From: Anaerolineae bacterium
Lineage (GTDB): Bacteria; Chloroflexota; Anaerolineae; Epilineales; JAHCIE01
Direction: 5' to 3'
NCBI GenBank assembly: GCA_026129165.1
Contig: JAHCIP010000026.1
Span: 1-34,444, forward strand
DNA: 34,444 bases
How positions within the stretch are numbered: the first letter of the stretch is position 1; every line of letters begins with the position of its first letter. Below the pieces are notes generated by a model that made no database searches, was not told the DNA's origin, and was given only the letters and a program-made list of their open reading frames with translations. Positions 22,277 through 29,520 of this stretch are shown here, piece after piece. Made by a program: the position numbers and the translations under genes.

Positions 22277-23900
22277 GCGAGTGACGTATCGCTACCCCGA
22301 CCAGACGACGCCCGCGCTGCGTGACGCCAGCCTCAGCCTGCCACCCGGCAGCTTCACCCTGGTCGTGGGCGCGTCGGGCGGGGGCAAGTCCACCCTGCTG
22401 CGTACCCTCAACGGCCTGGTCCCCCATTTCTACGGCGGCGTCTTCCGCGGGCGCGTCCGCATGGGCGATGCCGACCCCGTCGCCCTGACGCCGCGCCGCA
22501 TGGGCCGCCATGTGGGCCTGGTATTCCAGGACCCCGAAGCCCAGTTTGTCGTGTCTACCGTGGAGGATGAACTGGCCTTTGGCATGGAAAATTTCGGCGT
22601 ACCCCTGCCGGTCATGCGCCAGCGCATCGAGACCGTGCTGGGCCGGCTCGGCATCGGCCACCTGCGCGGCCGGCGGATCGAGACGCTGTCGGGCGGAGAA
22701 AAGCAGCGCGTCGCCATAGCGGCCGTACTGACCCTTCAGCCAAGCGTCCTCGTTCTGGACGAGCCGACGTCCCAGTTGGACCCCCAAGGTGCAGCGGATG
22801 TGCTGGCCGCTATTGACGAGCTACACCGCGCGGCGGGCCTGACCGTCATGCTAGCCGAGCACCGTGTCGAGCGCGTCGTCGAACGCGCCACCCACGTCCT
22901 GACCATCGAAGAGGGTCATCCCACGGTCGGCGACGCCCGCGCCCAACTGGCCCACCACCCCCTGGCCCCGCCTGTCACCCGCCTCGGCGCGGCGCTCGGC
23001 TGGACGCCGGTCCCACTGACAGTGGCAGGGGCGGAAAGACTAAAGATTGATGACGAAAGATTCCAGATAAGGGGCGGAGGACGGAAGACGGAGGACGGAA
23101 CTCCTAGATCTTCAGTCATCACTCATCAGTCTTTCGGCCCTCCCGTCCTCACCCTCGCCGGCGTCCACGCCCGCTATGGCGAACGGGCGGCGTTACGCGG
23201 GGTAGACCTGGCGGTGCGGCAGGGCGAGGTCGTGGCGCTGATGGGAAGAAACGGCGCCGGCAAGACAACGCTGCTCAAGGTGGCGATGGGGCTGCTCGCG
23301 ACGACGGCGGGGCGCGTCAGCCGGCTGGGCCAGGCGGTACGCGGTGGGGAGACGGCGACCCTGGCGCGGCGCGTGGGCTATGTGCCGCAGAACCCGAGCG
23401 CGCTGCTGTTCGCGGACACGGTGCGCGACGAAGTCCTGTTTACCCGCCGAATCCACCGCTTACCCGGACTGGGCGAGAGCCTGATGATACTGGGGCTAGA
23501 GGGGTTGGCTGATGCCTACCCACGTGACCTGAGCGTGGGCCAGCGGCAGCGCGTCGCCCTGGCCGCCGTCCTGGCTGCTGAGCCGGCCTTGCTCCTGCTG
23601 GACGAGCCGACGCGCGGCCTGGACACCCTCCAGAAAGCCGACCTGGCCGCCCTGTTGCGCCGCCTGACCCGTGAGGGGGCGGCCATCCTGTTGACGACGC
23701 ACGATGTCGAACTGGCGGCGATGGCTGCCGACCGAATCATCGTGCTGGACGAGGGGCGGGTCGTCCACGACGGTCCGACGGCGGCGGTCATGCGCGCCGC
23801 GCCGGCCTTCGCCAACCAGATCGCCCACCTCTGGCCGGACAGCGGTTGGCTCACCGTGGACGATGTCCTGGCGGGACACAGGGCTTACAGAGTAGCATGA
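22263..23900 (+). CDS. Fused ECF transporter ATPase (EcfA-EcfA')
   Basis: A 545-residue double ABC ATPase. Domain 1 (~1-250) has Walker A GASGGGKS (36-43), Q-loop VFQDPEAQF, signature LSGGEKQR (142-149), Walker B VLVLDEPTS and H-loop AEHRVE. Domain 2 (~294-530) has Walker A GRNGAGKT, Q-loop VPQNPSALL, signature LSVGQRQR (Val for the first Gly), Walker B LLLLDEPTRGLD and TTHDVE. Both sites look competent. The GTG start overlaps ecfT by 14 bases. Residues ~257-291 of the linker are encoded by a 102-bp block of heptamer repeats that looks inserted. With EcfT and the S component it forms an importer; shared use by other S proteins cannot be excluded. Confidence 0.93.
   Translation: MIQLERVTYRYPDQTTPALRDASLSLPPGSFTLVVGASGGGKSTLLRTLNGLVPHFYGGVFRGRVRMGDADPVALTPRRMGRHVGLVFQDPEAQFVVSTVEDELAFGMENFGVPLPVMRQRIETVLGRLGIGHLRGRRIETLSGGEKQRVAIAAVLTLQPSVLVLDEPTSQLDPQGAADVLAAIDELHRAAGLTVMLAEHRVERVVERATHVLTIEEGHPTVGDARAQLAHHPLAPPVTRLGAALGWTPVPLTVAGAERLKIDDERFQIRGGGRKTEDGTPRSSVITHQSFGPPVLTLAGVHARYGERAALRGVDLAVRQGEVVALMGRNGAGKTTLLKVAMGLLATTAGRVSRLGQAVRGGETATLARRVGYVPQNPSALLFADTVRDEVLFTRRIHRLPGLGESLMILGLEGLADAYPRDLSVGQRQRVALAAVLAAEPALLLLDEPTRGLDTLQKADLAALLRRLTREGAAILLTTHDVELAAMAADRIIVLDEGRVVHDGPTAAVMRAAPAFANQIAHLWPDSGWLTVDDVLAGHRAYRVA
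23034..23135. repeat. 102-bp heptamer-repeat block in the EcfA-A' linker
   Basis: The ends GAAAGACT (23034-23041) and AGTCTTTC (23128-23135) are perfect inverted repeats. Inside lie AAAGATT twice in period 7 (23042, 23056), GGGCGGA, GGACGGA, AGACGGA, GGACGGA (23072-23099) and CAGTCAT, CACTCAT, CAGTCTT (23113-23133). The length is an exact multiple of three and keeps the frame. Confidence 0.65.
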
Positions 23901-23913
23901 TATATCGGTTACG

Positions 23914-23984
23914 CTGCGGCGTTTAGGCCGCAGTCTCCATCAGAGATGATTTCGCCTGTGGGGCCTGGGGCCTGAACGCCCCAG
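23914..23984. repeat. Inverted pair of GTTYAG-loop hairpins inside the ECF operon
   Basis: Hairpin 23914-23933 has stem CTGCGGC/GCCGCAG and loop GTTTAG. Hairpin 23965-23984 has stem CTGGGGC/GCCCCAG and loop CTGAAC. They fill most of the gap between the ATPase gene and the S-component gene and could stabilise the upstream mRNA or lower downstream expression. Confidence 0.78.
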
Positions 23985-24046
23985 CCTGCTTATGGAAGAC
24001 CTCCTGATTAGTGAACACGGTTAGGATGGAGGCAGAGGGATTGCCA

Positions 24047-24862
24047 ATGCGGAAGCTGGTCGCCGGTTTGCGTTACTTGAGCCTGGCGGTGGGCGCGCTC
24101 GGCGGCCTGGCCGCCTTCCTCTACCCGTTCTTCCTGCCCACGGCTCACGTGAGCGCGCAGGACGCCGCGCACGCCGGCGACGCCCCGCTGGCCTTCTTCG
24201 CCCTCCTTGGCCTGACCTTGATGACGACCCTGGCCGCCGTCGAAACCCGAGGCCACGATGCCAAGACGATTGCCGTCCTGGGCGTCCTCATCGCGACCAA
24301 CGCCACGCTGCGCATCGTGCCCGCCCCGGCCGGCGCGTCGGGCATGTTCTTCCTGCCCATCCTGTGCGGCTATGTATTCGGCGCCGAGTTCGGCTTTCTG
24401 CTGGGGACGTTGAGCATGGCGCTGTCCGCGCTGGCGACGGGCGGCATTGGACCGTGGCTGCCCTACCAGATGTGGACGCTGGGCTGGGTCGGCCTGACGG
24501 CGGGCTGGCTGCCCCGCCTGCCCCGGCGCCCCCGCGTGGAAGCCGCCCTCCTGGCCCTGTTTGGCGCCATCTGGGGCCTTCTATTCGGCGCGATGATGAA
24601 CCTGTGGTTCTGGCCGTTTGTGGCCGGCGACCCGGCTCAGTCGTGGCAGGCCGGGCTGGGCGTCGGAGATGCGATCCATCGGTATGCCCTTTTTTATGTC
24701 GCCACGTCGTTCTGGTGGGACATCGTTGGCGCGGCGGCTAACTTTGTCGTCCTGGTTCTGTTCGCCGCCCCACTGCTGAGGGTATTGCGACGCTTCCAGC
24801 GGCGCTTTACGGTCGACCTGCATGTGGAGGTTGAGCGAACAGGGCAGGTGGGTGTAGAATAA
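24047..24862 (+). CDS. ECF transporter S component, probable cobalamin specificity (CbrT-like)
   Basis: A 271-residue polytopic membrane protein with about six membrane segments (LSLAVGALGGLAAFLYPFF; AFFALLGLTLMTTLAAV; IAVLGVLIATNATLRIV; the AEFGFLLGTLSMALSAL helix; the LLALFGAIWGLLFGAMM helix; FVVLVLFAAPLLRVL). The order and the PYQMWTLGWVGLTAGWLP motif fit the QueT/CbrT branch of S components, which capture a vitamin and dock on EcfT. Operon position downstream of a cobalamin riboswitch and B12-binding-type proteins argues for cobalamin. GAGGGA lies 7 bases before the ATG at 24047; a GTG at 24011 is a weaker alternative. It is separated from the ATPase gene by a hairpin pair, so it may have its own expression level. 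Confidence 0.8.
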   Translation: MRKLVAGLRYLSLAVGALGGLAAFLYPFFLPTAHVSAQDAAHAGDAPLAFFALLGLTLMTTLAAVETRGHDAKTIAVLGVLIATNATLRIVPAPAGASGMFFLPILCGYVFGAEFGFLLGTLSMALSALATGGIGPWLPYQMWTLGWVGLTAGWLPRLPRRPRVEAALLALFGAIWGLLFGAMMNLWFWPFVAGDPAQSWQAGLGVGDAIHRYALFYVATSFWWDIVGAAANFVVLVLFAAPLLRVLRRFQRRFTVDLHVEVERTGQVGVE

Positions 24863-24871
24863 GGTATCTCC

Positions 24872-24891
24872 ACCAGGCAAGATCGGCCTGG
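24872..24891 (+). other. Hairpin before the isomerase gene
   Basis: CCAGGC and GCCTGG pair around a short loop in the 50-base gap before the IolB-like gene, with flanking CAC/GTG extending the stem. There is no U-run. It could be a weak terminator of the ECF operon or an mRNA-stability hairpin. Confidence 0.35.
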
Positions 24892-24912
24892 GGTGACACC
24901 AGGAGACCTGGA

Positions 24913-25725
24913 ATGAAATACTTTACCAATGTGGATAGCGCCCCAGGCGCCAATGGCCTCGCTGAGAACCCCTGTCGCTTCCTCGACTTTACCCGCCTTG
25001 TGCTGGCGGACGGCGCGTCGTTCGATGGGACGACGGGTGATCGCGAGGTGGTGATAGTGTTGTTTGGAGGTCGCGCCACCGTCCGCGTGGGCGACCGTGT
25101 CTTTGAGAAGATCGGTCAGCGGCCCAACCCGTTCGGCGGCAAAGCGTATGCCGTCTACCTGCCGGCCGGCCGCCGGTACACGGTGACGGCGCATGGCAGC
25201 CTGGACGCCGGCCTGTGCTCCGCGCCAGCGGACCTCAAGACCGAACCGTATGTGGTCGAGCCGTCGCGGGTCGTCAGCATGAAGGCGGGCGCGGCCAACT
25301 TCTCGCGCGAACTTAACAATATCCTGACACCCAGCAGCCAACCCGACTTACCGGCCCAGCGCCTCATTGTGGGTGAAACCCTTGTGCCCAGCGGCAATTG
25401 GTCTACCTACCCGGCCCACAAGCACGAGGTGGACAACCTGCCCTACGAGGTCTACCACGAGGAGATGTACTACTTCCGCGTCAACACGCCCGAGGGGTTC
25501 GGCATCTGCCGCCACTATAGCCCGCAGCACGGCTACGACAACAATTACACAGTTCGCGATTCGACCATCTTTATGGCTCCGCACGGCTACCACACGACGT
25601 GCAGCGCCCCAGGCTACACTAACTATTTCCTGTGGTTTCTGGCGGGCAACATCCGCCAGCAGGCCGTCGCCTTGGACCCCGACCTGGCCTGGGTGCAGAA
25701 GGCTGTCCCGCTTATTAATGGCTGA
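24913..25725 (+). CDS. 5-deoxy-glucuronate isomerase family protein (IolB-like)
   Basis: A 270-residue bicupin of the KduI/IolB family. IolB converts 5-deoxy-glucuronate to 2-deoxy-5-keto-gluconate in myo-inositol breakdown. The C-terminal cupin shows the metal-binding set HKHE, then EEMYYF, then APHGYHTT. The N-terminal cupin lacks these ligands, as usual. Length matches IolB (~270). AGGAGA precedes the ATG. It is followed by an FGGY kinase and an aldo/keto reductase, not by the standard iolC, iolD, iolE or iolG set, so it may act on a different deoxy-uronate or keto-sugar. Confidence 0.85.
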   Translation: MKYFTNVDSAPGANGLAENPCRFLDFTRLVLADGASFDGTTGDREVVIVLFGGRATVRVGDRVFEKIGQRPNPFGGKAYAVYLPAGRRYTVTAHGSLDAGLCSAPADLKTEPYVVEPSRVVSMKAGAANFSRELNNILTPSSQPDLPAQRLIVGETLVPSGNWSTYPAHKHEVDNLPYEVYHEEMYYFRVNTPEGFGICRHYSPQHGYDNNYTVRDSTIFMAPHGYHTTCSAPGYTNYFLWFLAGNIRQQAVALDPDLAWVQKAVPLING

Positions 25726-25729
25726 ACAT

Positions 25730-25772
25730 AGCTATCAGCTATCAGCCATCAGCCCGCGGAAGGCAGAAGGCA
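25730..25772. repeat. Heptamer arrays between isomerase and kinase
   Basis: Units AGCTATC, AGCTATC, AGCCATC (25730-25750) and then GAAGGCA, GAAGGCA (25759-25772) lie in tandem. Two different heptamer words lie side by side in a 92-base intergenic gap. Confidence 0.65.
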
Positions 25773-25817
25773 GGTGGAGGCCATGGCGTTTAGGCTACAG
25801 CGTTCGGTAGGACTCAT

Positions 25818-27320
25818 ATGACACAACCAGACACTCCAGATACCACGACCCCCGACACATCCACTCCCCTTGTACTGGTGATAGACGTTGGCTCATCCTC
25901 AGTTCGCGCCCGTCTCTACGACTGCCAGGGCCGCGGGCTGCCGCATGTGGCCGCCCAGGAACACTATACCTTGCGCGTCGCGACCAGTGGCGCGGCCGAA
26001 GACGACGCCGATACGGCGCTGGAGCGCGTGGGCCGCTGTGTAGACCAGGCGCTAGCGCAGGCCGGCCCACTGTCCAACGCCATTGGCGGGGTGGCCCTCA
26101 GCACCTTTGTCTCCAATATCCTGCCGCTCGACACGGCCGGCCGCCCACTAGGGCCGCTCATCACCTATGCCGACACGCGCGACGCCGACGACGCGGCCGA
26201 GTTGCGCCGGCGCCTGGATGAGGGCGAGGCGCACCAACGCACGGGCTGCATGGTGCGGAGTAGCTACTGGCCGGGCCGGCTGATGTGGTATCGCCGCGCC
26301 CAGCCTCAGATCTGGCACGCCACGGCGCAGTGGGCGCCGTTGAGCGCCTATCTAGAACGGCAGTTGTTTGGGCAGGGTCGGGCCAGCCTCTCCGTCGCTT
26401 CCTGGACGGGCCTGTTGGATCGCCGCCGCCTGACCTGGGACGCCCCGCTCCTGGAGGCGATAGGCGTCGCGCCCGAACGTCTCGCGCCGCTGGCCGATGT
26501 CCGCGAACCGCTCCAGGGCCTACGCGCTGAGTACGCCAGCCGCTGGCCCAGCCTGCGCGCCGTCCCCTGGTTTCCGGCCATTGGTGACGGGGCGGCCGCC
26601 AATGTCGGGAGTGGGTGTACTGACCCCAGCCGCGTGGCATTAACCGTTGGGACAACGGGCGCGTTACGTGTCGTGCGGATGGATGTACCCGATGTGCCCA
26701 GAGGATTGTGGTGCTACCGGGTGGACGGTCGGCGCTCGCTCCTGGGCGGGGCGACCAGCGAGGGCGGCAGTGTCTACGCCTGGATGCAGCGCGCGCTCAA
26801 GCTGGACGATCCAGAGACGGTTGAGCAAGCCCTCAAGAAACTCCCCCCCGACGGCCACGGCCTGACCATACTGCCGTTTCTGGCGGGCGAACGCAGCCTG
26901 GGCTGGTCCGGCGATGCGCGCGCGACCATGACCGGGTTGAGCCTGGCGACAACGCCGGTCCAGATGTTGCAAGCCGGACTAGAAGCGGTGGCCTACCGCT
27001 TCGCCCTGATCTACGAGCGTATCTACCAGACCGGCGAGCCGCCCCGCCACGTCGTTGCCAGCGGTGGTGCCTTGCTCAACTCGCCGTTCTGGACGCAAAT
27101 GGTCGCGGATGTGCTGGGCCGCCCTGTCGTGGCCTCGGCCGAGCCGGAGGCGACCAGTCGGGGCGTAGCCCTGTTAGCCCTGGAGGCGCTGGGCGCGCTG
27201 CCCTCCATCACGGCGGCCCCGGCCAGCGAGGGCGTCACGTATAGCCCCGACCCGGCCCGCCACGAGGTCTACCGCGCCGCCATCGCCCGCCAAGAAAGTC
27301 TCTACCAACGCTTGATGTAA
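25818..27320 (+). CDS. FGGY-family carbohydrate kinase (gluconokinase-like)
   Basis: A 500-residue sugar kinase with the actin-like ATPase fold. Visible motifs are the phosphate-1 loop VLVIDVGSSSVRARLYD (residues ~19-35), GDGAAANVGSGC with LTVGTTGALRV (phosphate-2), the FGGY-type PFLAGERSLGWSGDARATM, and the adenosine motif VVASGGALLNSPFWTQM. The GDGAAAN loop favours gluconate kinase over xylulose or glycerol kinase. It would phosphorylate a sugar acid released by the neighbouring isomerase or reductase steps. The first 17 residues are Thr/Pro/Asp-rich and outside the family fold. The start is the ATG at 25818. Confidence 0.88.
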   Translation: MTQPDTPDTTTPDTSTPLVLVIDVGSSSVRARLYDCQGRGLPHVAAQEHYTLRVATSGAAEDDADTALERVGRCVDQALAQAGPLSNAIGGVALSTFVSNILPLDTAGRPLGPLITYADTRDADDAAELRRRLDEGEAHQRTGCMVRSSYWPGRLMWYRRAQPQIWHATAQWAPLSAYLERQLFGQGRASLSVASWTGLLDRRRLTWDAPLLEAIGVAPERLAPLADVREPLQGLRAEYASRWPSLRAVPWFPAIGDGAAANVGSGCTDPSRVALTVGTTGALRVVRMDVPDVPRGLWCYRVDGRRSLLGGATSEGGSVYAWMQRALKLDDPETVEQALKKLPPDGHGLTILPFLAGERSLGWSGDARATMTGLSLATTPVQMLQAGLEAVAYRFALIYERIYQTGEPPRHVVASGGALLNSPFWTQMVADVLGRPVVASAEPEATSRGVALLALEALGALPSITAAPASEGVTYSPDPARHEVYRAAIARQESLYQRLM

Positions 27321-27342
27321 GCGTCTTAACAGGAGGTCTGAC

Positions 27343-28353
27343 ATGGAGTATCGTTCGCTGGGCCGCACCGGAGTCAAGGTCAGCGTGCTTTGTTTAGGCT
27401 GTATGATGTTTGGCGGCCGCACCGAGCCTGACGAGTCCTATGCCATCATTGACCGCGCCCTCGACGCGGGGATCAACTTCCTCGATACCGCCAACGTCTA
27501 CAGTCGGGGCCGCAGCGAGGAGGTGACGGGCGAAGCGCTGAAGCGCAACGGCCAGCGGGCGCGCGTCGTGCTGGCGACCAAGGTCCACGGCCGCATGGAC
27601 GACAACGACCCCAACGCCTGGGGGACGAGCCGGCGCCACATCATCGAGCAGTGCGAGGCCAGCCTGCGCCGCCTCCAGACCGACTTCATTGACCTGTACC
27701 AACTCCACCGCCCGCGCCCGGACATCGCCATTGACGAGACGTTGCGGGCGCTCGACGATCTGATTCGCGCCGGCAAGGTGCGCTATATCGGAACCAGCAC
27801 GTTCGCCGCCTGGCAGGTGGTGGAGGCGCTGTGGGCGGCTAAGGAGTTGGGGCTAAACCGCTTCGTGTGTGAGCAGCCGCCTTACAACCTTCTCGACCGC
27901 CGCATCGAGCGCGAGCTACTGCCCATGACGCAGACCTATGGCATCGCCACGATTCCCTGGAGTCCGCTGGCCGGCGGCCTGCTCACGGGTAAGTACAACC
28001 GCAACCAGCCGCCGCCGCCCGATACCCGCTTCGCCAACATCGCCACGAACCCTATCCTCCAGCGCCGCCTGAACGAGAGGGTCTTTGATGTCATTGAAGG
28101 GCTGCAACCGCTGGTCGAGGCGAAGGGTTGCAGCCTGTCCCAGTTCGCCCTGGCCTGGTGCGCCCAGCAACCCGGCGTCACCAGCCCGATCATCGGCCCG
28201 CGCACCCTAGACCAGTTGGAGGACAACCTGCGCGCGCTCGACGTGACCATCACGGCCGAGGATCGGGCGCGGATTGACGAGATCGCGCTGCCGGGCCGCA
28301 TGGTGTCGCCCTACTACGAGGCCGAGTTCGGCCCGCACCTCTATCGCTGGTAA
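27343..28353 (+). CDS. Aldo/keto reductase
   Basis: A 336-residue NADP-dependent aldo/keto reductase with a (beta/alpha)8 barrel. The catalytic tetrad is D48 (FLDTANVY), Y53, K80 (LATKVHG) and H122 (YQLHRP). The family's second signature is present as GLNRFVCEQPPYNLLDR. The C-terminal cofactor region PIIGPRTLDQLEDNL binds the 2'-phosphate of NADPH. It resembles the YghZ/Kvbeta-like branch that reduces aldehydes and sugar derivatives. An AGGAGG ribosome site lies just before the ATG, and it follows the kinase by 22 bases, in one operon. Its stop overlaps the convergent epoxide hydrolase by 13 bases. Confidence 0.92.
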   Translation: MEYRSLGRTGVKVSVLCLGCMMFGGRTEPDESYAIIDRALDAGINFLDTANVYSRGRSEEVTGEALKRNGQRARVVLATKVHGRMDDNDPNAWGTSRRHIIEQCEASLRRLQTDFIDLYQLHRPRPDIAIDETLRALDDLIRAGKVRYIGTSTFAAWQVVEALWAAKELGLNRFVCEQPPYNLLDRRIERELLPMTQTYGIATIPWSPLAGGLLTGKYNRNQPPPPDTRFANIATNPILQRRLNERVFDVIEGLQPLVEAKGCSLSQFALAWCAQQPGVTSPIIGPRTLDQLEDNLRALDVTITAEDRARIDEIALPGRMVSPYYEAEFGPHLYRW

Positions 28354-29261
28354 TGGGAGCCGACCTGGCTGCGAAAATGCTGAATGAGCCGGCGGGCCAC
28401 GTCCGCCGGCTCATCTTCGTGGACAAAGTGCGAGGCAGCCGGGAAGTGGACCACCTGGCCCCGGGTCAGCCGCCGGGCGCTAAGGTCGGCCAGCGATGGC
28501 TCTAAGGCGGTGTCCTGGTCGCCCCACAGGATCAAGGTGGGTGTCTGGATGTGAGCGACGGGTCTAGGGCGGTACTGCCGACGAGCGACACGCCGCACCT
28601 GCGCCCGATACCAGCCGAGCATCGCGCTCATCGCTCCTGGCTGCCGCCAGGCGTGGGCATACTCCTCCAGGTCGGCCTCGCTGAACGTTCCAGGGCGGCT
28701 GGACTGCCGCAGGGTGTCCCGCAACGGGCGGAAATCGTTCAGGCTCAGCAGGCGCTCGGGCAGCCAGGGGAGTTGGAAGAACAGGATGTACCAGCTCTTG
28801 AGCGCCTGCCGCCAGTTGCCGCTCAGGATGGCCCGCTCGATGACCTGGGGGTGCGGCACGTTGAGGATCGCCAGGCGGTGTACTCGGTCGGGGTGGGTGT
28901 CCACGAGATGCCAGGCGACGGCTGCGCCCCAGTCGTGACCCGCGATATAGGCTTTCGTGTGGCCGTTGGCCTGAATAAGTTGCACGATATCGTCAACCAG
29001 CGTATCCAGGTCATAGGGGCCTTGTTTGTCCGTCATACCATAACCGCGCTGGTCGGGGGCGACGACGCGGAAGCCAGCCTGAGCAAGCGGGCCAATCTGG
29101 TGCCTCCACGAGTAGGCACATTCAGGAAAACCGTGTAGCAGAATCACGAGCGGCCCGTCTTCTGGACCTGCAGTGGCAGCAAACATACACAGGTTAGGCA
29201 GAGAAAAAAACGTCGAGGTATAGCCGTGGCGTTCAGTCCAGGATGATAAGTCTGTGGTCAT
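28341..29261 (-). CDS. Epoxide hydrolase-type alpha/beta hydrolase
   Basis: A 306-residue soluble hydrolase. The oxyanion motif HGFPE (43-47), the nucleophile in GHDWGAAVAW (D110), the acid in WGDQDTALEP and the base in ASHFVHEDEP fit epoxide hydrolases; the Asp nucleophile separates them from esterases. The cap region supplies Tyr-rich segments (SWYILFF, LGWYRAQ) that would activate the epoxide. The start at 29261 is chosen because MTTDLSSWTERHGY aligns with the start of the truncated copy upstream (MPDTLTPWPERLGF); ATGs at 29270 and 29279 are alternatives, and no good ribosome site is visible. Haloalkane dehalogenase activity is less likely, given HGFPE. Confidence 0.88.
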   Translation of the reverse strand: MTTDLSSWTERHGYTSTFFSLPNLCMFAATAGPEDGPLVILLHGFPECAYSWRHQIGPLAQAGFRVVAPDQRGYGMTDKQGPYDLDTLVDDIVQLIQANGHTKAYIAGHDWGAAVAWHLVDTHPDRVHRLAILNVPHPQVIERAILSGNWRQALKSWYILFFQLPWLPERLLSLNDFRPLRDTLRQSSRPGTFSEADLEEYAHAWRQPGAMSAMLGWYRAQVRRVARRQYRPRPVAHIQTPTLILWGDQDTALEPSLADLSARRLTRGQVVHFPAASHFVHEDEPADVARRLIQHFRSQVGSHYQR

Positions 29262-29342
29262 AGATCTCATATTCTTCATTTGCGACGCGAGTGGGGGAGG
29301 ATCAAGCGTGCAGAGACAGTGATGCTCTTTGGTAACTTACAG

Positions 29343-29498
29343 CTAAGAGTATCTCGTCTCCGGAAACCCGTGCAGCAAGACAACCAGTGGGCCGTCGCTA
29401 GGACCGGCCACAGCCGCGTGAACGCGCAGAGTCGGCAGATCAAAAACGGCCGAGGTGAAACCCAGCCGTTCAGGCCAGGGGGTGAGTGTATCTGGCAT
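29343..29498 (-). pseudogene. N-terminal remnant of a second epoxide hydrolase
   Basis: Reading the minus strand from the ATG at 29498 gives 51 residues: MPDTLTPWPERLGFTSAV, then FDLPTLRVHAAVAG, then PSDGPLVVLLHGFPETRYS and a stop. It aligns with residues 1-47 of the intact gene next door and ends immediately after HGFPE. The rest of the enzyme is missing and the neighbouring copy begins 80 bases further on. This is the stub of a tandem duplicate that lost its catalytic half. It is too short for the usual ORF cut-off. Confidence 0.82.
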
Positions 29499-29520
29499 GG
29501 GGTCTCGATGATTTCACCAC

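Noticed and set aside
25781-25800. Possible further GTTYAG-loop hairpin (CCATGGC-GTTTAG-GCTACAG)
   Set aside because: The loop word is present but the flanking arms do not pair, so at best it is a decayed copy.
28551-29138. 195-residue plus-strand frame opposite the epoxide hydrolase
   Set aside because: It is a shadow of a gene with a full catalytic set, with no motif of its own.
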